Assembly (NCBI RefSeq): GCF_001700505.1
Contig: NZ_MAPV01000054.1
Location: 1 to 61,364 of the forward strand
DNA from: Streptomyces mutomycini
Lineage (GTDB): Bacteria > Actinomycetota > Actinomycetes > Streptomycetales > Streptomycetaceae
Length of the DNA: 61,364 nucleotides
Reading direction: 5' to 3'
How positions within the stretch are numbered: the first letter of the stretch is position 1; each line of letters starts with the position of its first letter. The notes under the pieces were generated by a model that was not told the origin of the DNA, ran no database searches, and saw only the letters and a program-made list of their open reading frames with translations. Position numbers and translations under genes: made by a program. This document shows, piece after piece, positions 1-10,103 of this stretch.

Positions 1-516
1 GGGCCCGCCGTGCTCGGACTCGCCGGGCTCCTTCGCCCCCGGCCAGGCCTTGGCCACGCGGGCCGCCAGGACGAAGTCCTTGCGCAGCGGATGCCCCTCG
101 AAGCTCTCCGGAAGCAGCAGCGGGACCAGGTGCGGATGGTCCTCGAAGGCGATGCCGAACATCTCGTACGTCTCGCGCTCGTGCCACGCCGCGCCCGCGT
201 AGACGCCGACGGCGGTGGGCAGGGCGGCCGCGTCGTGCGGGACCGTCGTACGGACCAGCAGCCGCCGTACCGTGCCGGCGCCGAGGGCCACGACATGGGC
301 GCACACGCGGAAGCCGGTGCCCGGTTCGTCGACGGCGCTCAGCCAGTCGAAGTAGGTGCAGCCCAGCTCGTCGCGGGCCGTCTCCAGGGCCGCGGTCCAG
401 GATGCGGCGGGGACGTCGACCGTCAGCAGGTCGTAGGCGTACGCGGCGGTGGCGTCGGGGCCGAAGACGTCGGTGACGGTGTCGGGCAGCCCGTCGTAGA
501 TCTCCGAGGCGGTCAC
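1..516 (-). CDS. nuoC: NADH-quinone oxidoreductase subunit C of a second nuo set (partial, C-terminus beyond the left edge)
   Basis: The visible 172 codons encode a NuoC (30 kDa, Nqo5-like) subunit of the peripheral arm of complex I. The family signature [11 protein letters not shown] followed by the [11 protein letters not shown] segment is present, matching [11 protein letters not shown] in the complete NuoC at 40847-41557. GTG at 514-516 is chosen because GGAGGAG lies just upstream and because it overlaps the nuoB stop as GTGA, implying translational coupling. It is the third gene of a nuoABC series that continues leftwards out of the window. Whether it ends as a plain NuoC or is fused to NuoD cannot be seen. 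Confidence 0.85.
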   Translation of the reverse strand, partial: MTASEIYDGLPDTVTDVFGPDATAAYAYDLLTVDVPAASWTAALETARDELGCTYFDWLSAVDEPGTGFRVCAHVVALGAGTVRRLLVRTTVPHDAAALPTAVGVYAGAAWHERETYEMFGIAFEDHPHLVPLLLPESFEGHPLRKDFVLAARVAKAWPGAKEPGESEHGGP

Positions 517-1148
517 GTCCGCTCCTCCCCCGGCGACTCCGGTGCTGCGACGAGACCGCTGCGCAGGGCGGCGGCCGAGGGGCGCGGCGCGTCCTCGGTG
601 GCGTACCGCTCTGCGAGCGATTCGCGGGCGATCTTCTCCTGGAGCTTGAGGATGCCCTGGAGCAGCGCCTCGGGCCGGGGCGGGCAGCCGGGCACATAGA
701 CGTCGACGGGGATGATCTGGTCGACGCCCTTGGTGACGGAGTACGAATCCCAGTACGGCCCGCCGCAGTTGGAGCAGGCGCCGAAGGAGATGACGTACTT
801 CGGTTCCGGCATCTGCTCGTAGAGCCGCTTCACGGCCGGGGCCATCTTGTCCGTCACCGTGCCGGACACGACCATCAGGTCGGCCTGCCGGGGGCCGGGC
901 GCGAACGGGATGACGCCGAGCCGGATGAAGTCGTGCCGTGCCATGGACGCGGCGATGAATTCGATGGCGCAGCAGGCGAGTCCGAAGTTGAAGACCCAGA
1001 GGCTGTAGCGGCGGCCCCAGTTGAGGACCACCTTCATCGGCTCGGGCGCGAGCCGGGACAGCACGCCGAGCCTCTTGGGCTCCGGCAGCAGCGTCGGATC
1101 GGGCAGCGAAACGGAGGGTTCGGGGTTCGGCCGGCTCGTCACGCCCAT
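513..1148 (-). CDS. nuoB: NADH-quinone oxidoreductase subunit B, second copy
   Basis: NuoB (PSST/Nqo6) carries the last iron-sulfur cluster (N2) before quinone. Visible ligand motifs are [19 protein letters not shown] and VPGCPPRPE. Compared with the NuoB of the main operon (41554-42108), which has GVCASSGG, this copy has an additional cysteine in GACSNCGG and longer N- and C-terminal tails (about 211 aa against 184). ATG at 1146-1148 lies inside the end of nuoA; a GTG at 1140-1142 overlapping the nuoA stop (GTGA) is an equally plausible start. The stop overlaps the following nuoC start. Confidence 0.92.
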   Translation of the reverse strand: MGVTSRPNPEPSVSLPDPTLLPEPKRLGVLSRLAPEPMKVVLNWGRRYSLWVFNFGLACCAIEFIAASMARHDFIRLGVIPFAPGPRQADLMVVSGTVTDKMAPAVKRLYEQMPEPKYVISFGACSNCGGPYWDSYSVTKGVDQIIPVDVYVPGCPPRPEALLQGILKLQEKIARESLAERYATEDAPRPSAAALRSGLVAAPESPGEERT

Positions 1149-1540
1149 TCGAGGACGCCCTTCTTCCATGCGTAGAGCAGTCCCACGGCCAGGAAACCGA
1201 GGAAGATGAACATCTCCACCAGCGTCGTCGCCCCGTATCCCGGGGCCGCGAACACGGTCGCCCACGGGAACAGGAAGATGGAGTCGACGGCGAAGATCAC
1301 GTACAGGAAGGCGTACACGTAGTAGCGGACCTGGGTGTGGGCCCAGCCCTCCCCCACGGGGTCCACGCCGCACTCGTACGTCAGGAGTTTCTCCGGCGTC
1401 GGGACCACGGGCCTCAGCAGCCGGCCGGCCCCGAAGGCGACGGCGACGAACAGCACACCCACCAGGGCGAGCAGTCCGACCACTGAGTAGCTCTGGAAGT
1501 AGTCCGACGCGAGCACGGTCGGTCCCGGCACGTCCGCCAC
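1139..1540 (-). CDS. nuoA: NADH-quinone oxidoreductase subunit A, second copy
   Basis: NuoA (Nqo7) is a small membrane subunit at the junction of the arms of complex I. The protein has three hydrophobic segments and the family motif TYECGVDP, followed by [16 protein letters not shown] and a C-terminal [20 protein letters not shown] stretch. GTG at 1540 is preferred because GAGGG sits about six bases upstream; a TTG at 1561 would add seven residues. It is the first gene of the leftward nuo2 set and overlaps nuoB. Confidence 0.9.
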   Translation of the reverse strand: MADVPGPTVLASDYFQSYSVVGLLALVGVLFVAVAFGAGRLLRPVVPTPEKLLTYECGVDPVGEGWAHTQVRYYVYAFLYVIFAVDSIFLFPWATVFAAPGYGATTLVEMFIFLGFLAVGLLYAWKKGVLEWA

Positions 1541-1587
1541 GTCCGTCCCTCGCTCCCTCAACCTGTTCGACGGTCTGTACGCACGGG

Positions 1588-1614
1588 AGTCTAGGCCCTG
1601 TTAAAGGACGGTAA
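1588..1614 (-). promoter_or_regulatory. candidate promoter for the second nuo set
   Basis: On the minus strand a TTACCG hexamer (1609-1614) and TAGACT (1588-1593) are separated by 15 bp, about 50 bp upstream of the nuoA2 start. TAGACT fits the streptomycete -10 pattern TANNNT; the -35 and the short spacer are weaker. Confidence 0.4.
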
Positions 1615-1731
1615 GCAGCCCCGTCGCACAACGGGTGGAGCGGGAGGTGCGCGGCGAGGTGGGGTTATCCCTACTCGGCCCCACCCACGAACCCCATGGC
1701 GTGGGAGGCCCCGGCCCGGCACGCTGGTCGT

Positions 1732-2931
1732 ATGACCATGAGCCCCTCCCTGCCGGACAACGACCGGCCGCCGCCCGCGCGATTCGCCTTCGACCGGTGG
1801 ACGTGGAAGGAGATCGCGTATCTCCTGGCCAATCTGCCGATGGCGATCGCCGGGTTCGTGTACACCGTGTTCCTGATCGGCGTGGGTGCCGGGCTTTCCG
1901 TCACCGTGATCGGGCTGCCGCTGCTCGTGCTGGGACTGCAGGGCGCGCGCGGTCTCGGCCGGGCCGAGCGCGGCCGGGCCCGGGGCATGCTCGGGGTGCG
2001 GATCGAGGAGCCGAGCCCGATGGCGCGGAGCCGCGGCGAAGAGGGGTTCTTCTCCTGGCTGTGGGCGGGGCTGAAGGACCCGGTGGGCTGGCGGGCGTTG
2101 CTGTACTCGTTCATCCGGCTGCCGTGGGGCGTGGCGACGTTCGCCGTGACGCTGGTGAGCCTGTTCGTCCTGTGGCCCGTACTCCCGTACCTCGCGCGCG
2201 GGCTGACGAACGCGGACCGGGCGATGGCGCGTGCGCTGCTGTCGCCGTCCGACGAGCTGGAGCGCAGGATCTCGGAGCTGGAGTCGGACCGGGGTGTGGT
2301 CGTGGACACCGCCGCAGCGGACCTGCGCCGCATCGAACGCGACCTCCACGACGGCGCACAGGCCCGCCTCGTCGCCCTCGCCATGGGCCTGGGGCTGGCG
2401 AAGGAGAAGCTCACCGACGACCCCGAAGCAGCGGCCCGCATGGTCGACGAGGCCCACGGCGAGGTCAAGGTCGCCCTCCAGGAACTACGCGACCTCGCCC
2501 GCGGCATCCACCCCGCCGTCCTCACCGACCGCGGCCTCGACGCCGCACTCTCCGCCATCGCCTCCCGCTGCACCGTCCCCGTGACCGTGACCGTGGACCT
2601 GGTGGACCGCCCGGCGCAGGCCATCGAGGGCATCGCCTACTTCACCGTCTCCGAACTCCTCCAGAACGTCAGCAAGCACAGCCGTGCCGGCGCGGCGTCG
2701 GTCGGTGTGTGGCGGTCCGGCGACCGGCTGATGCTCCAGGTCACGGACGACGGCAGGGGCGGTGCCCGGCTCGACGGCGGTACAGGCATGTCCGGGCTGG
2801 CGGAGCGGCTGGGGGCGGTCGACGGGCTGTTCGTCCTGGACTCCCCCGAGGGCGGCCCCACCACGGTCACCGCGGAGCTGCCGTGGCGCGACCGGGCGGG
2901 CACCGCGGCCAAGCCGGTCGGTGCGGCGTGA
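1732..2931 (+). CDS. NarL-type sensor histidine kinase 1
   Basis: A 399-aa two-component sensor. The N-terminal ~170 residues form a membrane sensor with hydrophobic segments near residues 25-75 and 110-160, of the 'putative sensor' type common in actinobacteria. The dimerisation/phosphoacceptor region (HisKA_3) has RRIERDLHDGAQARLVAL with His206; the HATPase domain shows an N box at Asn312 (SELLQNVSKH), then VTDDGRGG and GTGMSGLAERLG. The start is ATG 1732 (ATG 1738 also possible); no Shine-Dalgarno sequence is visible. It is followed by a paralogous kinase and a response regulator in the same direction. Bases 2270-2679 are almost identical to 3822-4231 in that paralogue. Confidence 0.9.
   Translation: MTMSPSLPDNDRPPPARFAFDRWTWKEIAYLLANLPMAIAGFVYTVFLIGVGAGLSVTVIGLPLLVLGLQGARGLGRAERGRARGMLGVRIEEPSPMARSRGEEGFFSWLWAGLKDPVGWRALLYSFIRLPWGVATFAVTLVSLFVLWPVLPYLARGLTNADRAMARALLSPSDELERRISELESDRGVVVDTAAADLRRIERDLHDGAQARLVALAMGLGLAKEKLTDDPEAAARMVDEAHGEVKVALQELRDLARGIHPAVLTDRGLDAALSAIASRCTVPVTVTVDLVDRPAQAIEGIAYFTVSELLQNVSKHSRAGAASVGVWRSGDRLMLQVTDDGRGGARLDGGTGMSGLAERLGAVDGLFVLDSPEGGPTTVTAELPWRDRAGTAAKPVGAA
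2270..2679 (+). repeat. 410-bp near-identical block, copy 1 (copy 2 at 3822-4231)
   Basis: Read side by side, the two kinase genes are identical from the linker before the phosphoacceptor His to just after the N box. I find only two mismatches (2387-2388 against 3939-3940). Identity stops abruptly on both sides, and the flanking coding sequence is much more diverged, with a further short shared stretch around 2725-2756 / 4277-4308. Confidence 0.9.
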
Positions 2932-3094
2932 ACCGTTCACCGGGCGGCGCCCTCGCATGGTGGGGAGAACCCCCTGCCGGATACGGAAACGGTCCCCATG
3001 GCGGCGGCGCCCCCGGCACAGCAGTCTTGAGACATCGGCCCTTGTACCGGCCCGCGGGAAGCCCCCGCTCGGAAGAAACGGACGGAAGCCACTG

Positions 3095-4447
3095 ATGGCC
3101 ACGGCATACGGACCGGACACGCGGGACCACCACGGCCCCGCCACCGGGGCGGAGGGCTACCCCCCGGCGAAGCACCTCCTGCCCGCGGCGCTGCGCGCGC
3201 CCTTCGAGGCGCGTGCTTGGCGCGAGCTGGCCTATGTGCTCCTGAGCCTGCCGATCAGCGTGGTGCTGTTCTGCTTCGCGGTGACCATGGTGTCGCTGGG
3301 CCTGGGCATGCTGATCACCTTCCTCGGCGTTCCGATACTCGCCGCCGGCCTGGTGATGTGCCGCGGTTTCGGTGCCGTCGAGCGGGGCCGGGCGCGCGGG
3401 CTGCTCCGGCTGGACGTGGCGGACCCCGCGCCGGTGCGCGGGCAGGGCGGCCTGATGTCCTGGGTCGGAGCGGTGCTGAAGAGCGGGGTGTCCTGGCGGC
3501 ACCTTCTCTACGCGGTGCTGCACATGCCGTGGGCGACGTTCGCGTTCACCGTCGCGGTGACGTTCTGGGCGTACGGCTGGGCCGCGTTCACCTATCCGCT
3601 GTGGCGCTGGGTCTTCCCTGCGTACGCGGGTGTCGACGGCATCCAGCTGTACGGCGACAGGACGCACCAGGTCTACCTCGACTCCCCCTTCGAGATGGCG
3701 GTCACCAGCGCGTTCGGCCTGGCCCTCGTCCTGGTCACACCGTGGATCATCCGGGGCCTGGTGTCCGTGGACCGGGTGATGGTCCTGGGTCTGCTCGGCC
3801 CCTCCCGGCTGGCGACCAGGGTCTCGGAGCTGGAGTCGGACCGGGGTGTGGTCGTGGACACCGCCGCAGCGGACCTGCGCCGCATCGAACGCGACCTCCA
3901 CGACGGCGCACAGGCCCGCCTCGTCGCCCTCGCCATGGATCTGGGGCTGGCGAAGGAGAAGCTCACCGACGACCCCGAAGCAGCGGCCCGCATGGTCGAC
4001 GAGGCCCACGGCGAGGTCAAGGTCGCCCTCCAGGAACTACGCGACCTCGCCCGCGGCATCCACCCCGCCGTCCTCACCGACCGCGGCCTCGACGCCGCAC
4101 TCTCCGCCATCGCCTCCCGCTGCACCGTCCCCGTGACCGTGACCGTGGACCTGGTGGACCGCCCGGCGCAGGCCATCGAGGGCATCGCCTACTTCACCGT
4201 CTCCGAACTCCTCCAGAACGTCAGCAAGCACGCCCGGGCCACCCGTGCCTCGGTCGACGTGTGGCGGGCGGCGGACCGGCTGATGCTCCAGGTCACGGAC
4301 GACGGGCGCGGCGGAGCCGGGGTGGCGACGGGCAGCGGTCTGGCCGGGCTGACGGAGCGGCTGGACGCGGTGGACGGTGTCCTCGTCGTCGACTCCCCCG
4401 CCGGCGGCCCGACCACGGTCACGGCCGAACTGCCCTGGCGGGGCTGA
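3095..4447 (+). CDS. NarL-type sensor histidine kinase 2 (paralogue of the upstream kinase)
   Basis: A 450-aa membrane sensor kinase. Hydrophobic segments occur near residues 45-90, 145-175 and 205-230; the loop between the last two (about 40 residues longer than in kinase 1) may be extracytoplasmic. Phosphoacceptor motif DLHDGAQARL has His269, followed by the N box SELLQNVSKH and the G boxes DDGRGG and GSGLAGLTERL. ATG at 3095 is preceded by GGAAG about nine bases upstream. The catalytic core is essentially the same DNA as in kinase 1, whereas the sensor domains differ, so the two proteins probably detect different signals and may both address the regulator at 4641-5312. Confidence 0.9.
   Translation: MATAYGPDTRDHHGPATGAEGYPPAKHLLPAALRAPFEARAWRELAYVLLSLPISVVLFCFAVTMVSLGLGMLITFLGVPILAAGLVMCRGFGAVERGRARGLLRLDVADPAPVRGQGGLMSWVGAVLKSGVSWRHLLYAVLHMPWATFAFTVAVTFWAYGWAAFTYPLWRWVFPAYAGVDGIQLYGDRTHQVYLDSPFEMAVTSAFGLALVLVTPWIIRGLVSVDRVMVLGLLGPSRLATRVSELESDRGVVVDTAAADLRRIERDLHDGAQARLVALAMDLGLAKEKLTDDPEAAARMVDEAHGEVKVALQELRDLARGIHPAVLTDRGLDAALSAIASRCTVPVTVTVDLVDRPAQAIEGIAYFTVSELLQNVSKHARATRASVDVWRAADRLMLQVTDDGRGGAGVATGSGLAGLTERLDAVDGVLVVDSPAGGPTTVTAELPWRG
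3822..4231 (+). repeat. 410-bp near-identical block, copy 2
   Basis: Direct repeat of 2270-2679 at an offset of 1552 bp, lying in the same reading frame of the second kinase. It changes one residue pair (GL to DL) near the start of the dimerisation helix. Confidence 0.9.
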
Positions 4448-4476
4448 GGCTCCGCCTCCGCGCACGGACCAAAACC

Positions 4477-4511
4477 TGTGCCCCGGCCGCCCTCACGGCG
4501 GCCGGGGCACA
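4477..4511 (+). terminator. strong hairpin terminator after kinase 2
   Basis: A perfect 15-bp stem (arms 4477-4491 and 4497-4511, beginning TGTGCCCCGG) encloses a 5-base loop, 29 bp after the kinase 2 stop. There is no U tract, as is usual for streptomycetes. It suggests that the response regulator has its own promoter. Confidence 0.75.
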
Positions 4512-4640
4512 GCGGCGCGTCCGGCGGTCCCGGAACCGCCGGCGTTACGGCCCGTCCGGGCGCCGATGCTGGAATGCTGGGCACACAGGCGGCGCTCACA
4601 ACGGCGTACGCAGGGGAACGACAGTGGGGGACGCAAGGTC

Positions 4641-5312
4641 GTGAAGGAAAGAGTGCGGGTCGTCATCGCCGAGGATTCGGTGCTGCTCCGGGAGGGACTC
4701 ACCCGGCTGCTGACCGATCTCGGCCACGACGTCGTCGCGGGGGTCGGGGACGCCGAGGCGCTGATCAAGACGGTGGCCGACCTCGACGGGCAGGACGCAC
4801 TGCCGGACGTGGTGGTGGCCGACGTGCGGATGCCACCGACGCACACCGACGAGGGCGTGCGGGCGGCGGTGCGGCTGCGCAAGGACTATCCGGACATCGG
4901 TGTGCTGGTGCTCTCGCAGTACGTCGAGGAGCAGTACGCCACCGAGCTGCTGGCCGGCAGCAGCCGCGGGGTGGGCTATCTCCTGAAGGACCGCGTGGCC
5001 GAGGTCAGGGAGTTCGTGGACGCCGTGGTGCGCGTGGCGCGGGGCGGGACCGCCCTGGACCCCGAGGTCGTGGCACAGCTGCTGGGCCGCAGCCGCAAGC
5101 AGGACGTGCTGGCGGGGCTCACGCCGCGTGAGCGCGAGGTCCTCGGCCTGATGGCGGAGGGGCGTACGAATTCGGCCGTCGCCCGGCAGTTGGTCGTCAG
5201 CGACGGAGCCGTGGAGAAGCACATCAGCAACATCTTCCTGAAACTCGGCCTGTCACCCAGTGACGGGGATCACCGGCGCGTTCTCGCCGTTCTCACATAT
5301 CTGAACTCGTGA
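4641..5312 (+). CDS. NarL/FixJ-family response regulator
   Basis: A 223-aa two-domain regulator. The receiver domain has the acidic pair in VVIAEDSV and the phosphoacceptor Asp61 in VVVADVRMP, with the conserved Lys in YLLKDRV. The C-terminal LuxR-type HTH reads LTPREREVLGLMAEGRTNS then GAVEKHISNIFLKLGL. GTG at 4641 is the chosen start; GTG at 4653 with AAGGA just upstream is a realistic alternative that would shorten it by four residues. It follows two histidine kinases and precedes korAB, so it is the likely output of that sensor pair. Its targets are not shown by the sequence. Confidence 0.92.
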   Translation: MKERVRVVIAEDSVLLREGLTRLLTDLGHDVVAGVGDAEALIKTVADLDGQDALPDVVVADVRMPPTHTDEGVRAAVRLRKDYPDIGVLVLSQYVEEQYATELLAGSSRGVGYLLKDRVAEVREFVDAVVRVARGGTALDPEVVAQLLGRSRKQDVLAGLTPREREVLGLMAEGRTNSAVARQLVVSDGAVEKHISNIFLKLGLSPSDGDHRRVLAVLTYLNS

Positions 5313-5585
5313 CGAAGAGATGATCTACTCGCGACCAACTGGATGATCAACCAACGGTGAGCCGAAACCCCCGGTATGCGGCGAAAGGACGGAATCGGAC
5401 GGGGGCCGTTCATCCAGTGACCGCGAGGGCCGGAACACATGGCAATGGATGGCGCACTCGTGTCCAAAAACGCGTCCACCATATGACCGGTCCAAGGAAG
5501 GCGACCCTTACAGAAGTAGGGTGGGGCCTGGACCGCCGGCGGGTCGGCCGGTCCCGAGCCGCCGCCCCGAGGGAGGTCCAGTTCA

Positions 5586-7524
5586 GTGACCAGCCAGGTC
5601 AGTAGCCCAGCCGGAAAGTCCGATGAGACTGTCGTCGGGGAGCAGCGAGCCCCGCGCATTGATCGTACGGGTGCCACCGATAAGGAAATCCGCCGTCTGG
5701 ACCGGGTGATCATCCGTTTCGCGGGTGACTCGGGTGACGGCATGCAGTTGACGGGTGACCGGTTCACGTCCGAGACGGCGTCCTTCGGGAACGACCTGTC
5801 GACGCTGCCGAACTTCCCGGCCGAGATCCGGGCGCCCGCCGGGACGCTGCCGGGTGTGTCGTCGTTCCAGCTGCATTTCGCGGACCACGACATCCTGACA
5901 CCCGGCGACGCGCCGAATGTGCTGGTCGCGATGAATCCCGCCGCGCTGAAGGCGAATATCGCAGACGTGCCGCGCGGGGCCGACATCATCGTGAACACGG
6001 ATGAGTTCACGAAGCGCCCGATGGCGAAAGTCGGTTACGCCGAATCCCCTCTCGAGGACGGTTCGCTCGAGGCGTTCAACGTGCATCCGGTGCCGTTGAC
6101 CACCTTGACGATCGAGGCCTTGAAGGAGTTCGGGCTTTCCCGTAAGGAGGCCGAGCGATCGAAGAACATGTTCGCGCTCGGGCTGTTGTCATGGATGTAC
6201 AACCGGCCGACCGAGGGGACGGAGGAATTCCTCCGGTCGAAGTTCGCGAAGAAGCCGACCATCGCCGAGGCGAATGTGGCGGCGTTCCGCGCGGGCTGGA
6301 ATTTCGGTGAGACGACCGAGGACTTCGCGGTCTCGTACGAGGTCGCACCGGCGTCGCAGGCCTTCCCCACGGGCACGTACCGCAATATCTCGGGGAACCT
6401 GGCATTGTCCTACGGGCTGATCGCGGCGGGCCGGCAGGCGGATCTGCCGGTCTATCTGGGCTCTTATCCGATCACTCCGGCATCCGACATCCTGCACGAA
6501 CTCAGCAAGCACAAGAACTTCGGCGTACGGACGTTCCAGGCGGAGGACGAGATCGCCGGGATCGGGGCGGCGCTCGGCGCGTCGTTCGGCGGGTCCCTGG
6601 GTGTGACGACCACGTCGGGCCCGGGTGTGGCGCTGAAGTCGGAGACGATCGGTCTGGCGGTTTCGCTGGAGCTGCCGCTGCTGATCATCGACATCCAGCG
6701 CGGCGGCCCCTCCACCGGTCTGCCGACCAAGACGGAGCAGGCCGATCTACTTCAGGCCATGTACGGGCGCAACGGCGAGGCACCGGTACCGATCGTGGCA
6801 CCGAGGACCCCGGCGGACTGTTTCGACGCGGCGCTGGAGGCCGCCCGGATCGCGCTGACCTACCGGACTCCGGTGTTCCTGCTCTCGGACGGTTATCTGG
6901 CGAACGGCTCCGAGCCGTGGCGGATCCCCGAGGTCGACGGTCTCCCCGACCTGCGGACGCAGTTCGCGACCGGGCCGAACCACGAACTCGCCGACGGAAC
7001 CGAGGTGTTCTGGCCCTACAAGCGGGACCCGGAGACCCTGGCCCGCCCCTGGGCCGTGCCGGGCACCCCGGGCCTGGAGCACCGGATCGGCGGGATCGAG
7101 AAGCAGGACGGCTCGGGGAACATCTCCTACGATCCGGCCAACCACGACTTCATGGTCCGCACCCGTCAGGCCAAGATCGACGGCATCGAGGTCCCCGGCC
7201 TGGAGGTCGACGACCCGGCAGGCGCGACGACCCTGGTGCTGGGCTGGGGTTCGACGTACGGGCCGATCACGGCGGCGGTGCGCCGGCTCCGCGCGGCGGG
7301 CGAGACCATCGCGCAGGCCCATCTGCGCCACCTCAACCCGTTCCCGCGGAATCTCGGTGAGGTGCTGCGGGGTTACGACAAGGTCGTCGTCCCGGAGATG
7401 AACCTCGGGCAGCTCTCCCTGCTGCTGAGGGCCAAGTACCTCGTGGACGCGCAGAGTTACACCCAGGTCAACGGGATGCCCTTCAAGGCCGAGCAGCTCG
7501 CCACAGCCCTCAAGGAGGCCATTG

Positions 7525-7532
<8 letters not shown>
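5586..7532 (+). CDS. korA: 2-oxoglutarate:ferredoxin oxidoreductase, alpha (gamma-alpha fused) subunit
   Basis: KorA with KorB decarboxylates 2-oxoglutarate to succinyl-CoA and reduces ferredoxin. The 648-aa protein begins with the gamma domain (about residues 38-210; FAGDSGDGMQLTGDRF), then the pyrimidine-binding and transketolase-like domains (SYPITPASDILHEL, FQAEDEIAGIGAALGAS, TTTSGPGVALKSE) and a C-terminal domain II. GTG at 5586 is preceded by GGGAGGT at a spacing of about eight bases. Its stop overlaps the korB start region. The first ~60 codons contain roughly 28% A/T-ending codons, far above korB. Confidence 0.95.
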
Positions 7533-8583
<1,051 letters not shown>

Positions 8584-8590
8584 TCCGCCG

Positions 8591-8998
8591 TCACCCCTGT
8601 CCACCGGGGCCCGGAGCCGACCGGCTCCGGGCCCCGTCGTACGTCTCGCGGGCACGCTCCACGTCCTCCAGCCGCCGCTCCGTCCACCGGGCCAGGCCCC
8701 AGACCTGCTCGGCGGCCTCCCTCCCGAGCGGTGTGAGCGCGTAGTCCACCCTCGGCGGGATCACGGGCTCGGCGTCCCGGCGCACGAAGCCGTCCCGCTC
8801 CAGCGTCCGGAGGGTCTGCGTCAGCATCTTCTCGCTGACCCCGCCCACGGTGCGGCGCAGTTCGCTGAAGCGGTACGAACGCTCCAGCAGCGCGGCGAGC
8901 ACCAGCACACCCCAGCGGCTGGTGACGTGTTCCAGGACCAGCCGGGACGGGCACATCGGCTGGTTGACGCTCGGGACTCCTACCGGGCTTACGTTCAT
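8591..8998 (-). CDS. HxlR-family transcriptional regulator
   Basis: A 135-aa winged-helix regulator. The family start region with a single cysteine (CPSRLVLEHVTSRWGVLVL) and the helix-turn-helix plus wing (FSELRRTVGGVSEKMLTQTL, LERDGFVRR, VDYALTPLG) are clear. Members commonly sense reactive electrophiles or redox stress through the N-terminal cysteine. It is divergent from the NAD(P)H-binding protein at 9128, and a dyad at 9002-9026 lies in the shared promoter region directly in front of its ATG, so autoregulation and control of the neighbour are likely. Its last ~45 bp contain the hairpin at 8606-8635. Confidence 0.9.
   Translation of the reverse strand: MNVSPVGVPSVNQPMCPSRLVLEHVTSRWGVLVLAALLERSYRFSELRRTVGGVSEKMLTQTLRTLERDGFVRRDAEPVIPPRVDYALTPLGREAAEQVWGLARWTERRLEDVERARETYDGARSRSAPGPGGQG
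8606..8635. terminator. bidirectional hairpin terminator between korB and hxlR
   Basis: Perfect 13-bp stem (arms 8606-8618 and 8623-8635, GGGGCCCGGAGCC) with the loop GACC. It is downstream of korB and inside the 3' end of the convergent hxlR reading frame, where it encodes the last residues. Confidence 0.75.
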
Positions 8999-9001
8999 AC
9001 C

Positions 9002-9026
9002 AGTACCTTACTTCAAAGTGGGTACT
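9002..9026. promoter_or_regulatory. candidate HxlR operator
   Basis: AGTACC (9002-9007) and GGTACT (9021-9026) form a dyad with a second, inner symmetry ACTT-C-AAAGT. It lies 3 bp upstream of the hxlR ATG (8998) and about 100 bp upstream of the divergent gene. Assignment to HxlR rests on position and symmetry. Confidence 0.55.
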
Positions 9027-9127
9027 TTCTTTTAGAAAGCGCCCGTCCTAAGGTGAGTGCCAAGAGTCCGCAACCGAGGATCGGCGCACCCGCCTGGCGC
9101 CCCGGCCCGGCACACAGGAGGAAACAC

Positions 9128-9988
9128 ATGAGCATCGTCGTCACCGGAGCAACCGGCGAACTCGGCCGCCTCGTCGTCGAGCGCCTGCTCGCCACGGTCC
9201 CGGCCCGGTCCGTCGCCGCCGTCGTCCGCGACAAGGAGAAGGCCGCCGCCCTCGCCGCCCGGGGTGTCGAGATCCGTATCGCCGACTACGACCGCCCCGA
9301 GACCCTCGCCGGAGCCTTCCGGTCCGGCGACCGGGTGCTGTTGATCTCCGGCAGCGAGGTCGGGAAGCGCGTCGCGCAGCACACCGCGGTGATCGATGCG
9401 GCGAAGGCCGCGGGCGTCGCGCAGCTCGCGTACACCGGCGTGCTCGGCGGCCCCGACGCCGACTTCCTGCTGGCAGCCGAGCACAAGGCGACCGAGCAGC
9501 TGATCCTCGACTCCGGAGTCCCGTACACCTTCCTGCGCAACGGCTGGTACACCGAGAACTACACGGCGAACCTCGGCCCCGTCCTGGAGCACGGCGCCGT
9601 CGTCGCGAACGCGGGCGACGGGCGGGTCGCCTCCGCCACCCGGGCCGACTACGCCGACGCGGCCGCCACCGTGCTGACGGGCGAGGGGCACCTCGGCGCG
9701 GCTTACGAGCTGAGCGGCGACGTCGCCTGGTCGCTGGCGGAGTACGCCGCCATGGTGGCCGCCGCGACCGGCAGGGAGATCACCTACACGGAGGTACCCG
9801 CCGCCGTGCACCAGGAGATCCTCGTCGGCGCCGGGGTGCCGGCACCGTTCGCCGAGATCCTCGTCGACGTGGACGAGGCGATCGGGCGCGGCCTGCTCGC
9901 CGGGACGAGCGGTGACCTGGCCCGTCTGATCGGGCGGCCGACGACCCCGGCTTCCGTGACGGTCTCCGCCGCGGTGGCCGCCGCCTGA
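9128..9988 (+). CDS. NmrA-family NAD(P)H-binding protein, QorB/quinone oxidoreductase 2-like
   Basis: A 286-aa atypical short-chain dehydrogenase. The N-terminal Rossmann motif VTGATGELGRLVVERLL is followed by AVVRDKEKA, the LLISGSEVGKR segment, a central YTGVLGG and FLRNGWYTENY, typical of QorB/YtfG-type quinone reductases and NmrA-like redox sensors. ATG at 9128 has AGGAGG eight bases upstream. It is paired divergently with the HxlR regulator, an arrangement usual for stress-induced reductases; the substrate is unknown. Confidence 0.88.
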   Translation: MSIVVTGATGELGRLVVERLLATVPARSVAAVVRDKEKAAALAARGVEIRIADYDRPETLAGAFRSGDRVLLISGSEVGKRVAQHTAVIDAAKAAGVAQLAYTGVLGGPDADFLLAAEHKATEQLILDSGVPYTFLRNGWYTENYTANLGPVLEHGAVVANAGDGRVASATRADYADAAATVLTGEGHLGAAYELSGDVAWSLAEYAAMVAAATGREITYTEVPAAVHQEILVGAGVPAPFAEILVDVDEAIGRGLLAGTSGDLARLIGRPTTPASVTVSAAVAAA

Positions 9989-10103
9989 GGGACGCCCCGC
10001 ACTGTCACTACCGTTTCCGTGAGACGGCAATGACACGGAGGCCCTCCCGGCGCTACCGTCGTGCAGTCGGCCCGTCGCCGACCCAGGAGCGCCGGGAGGG
10101 CCC

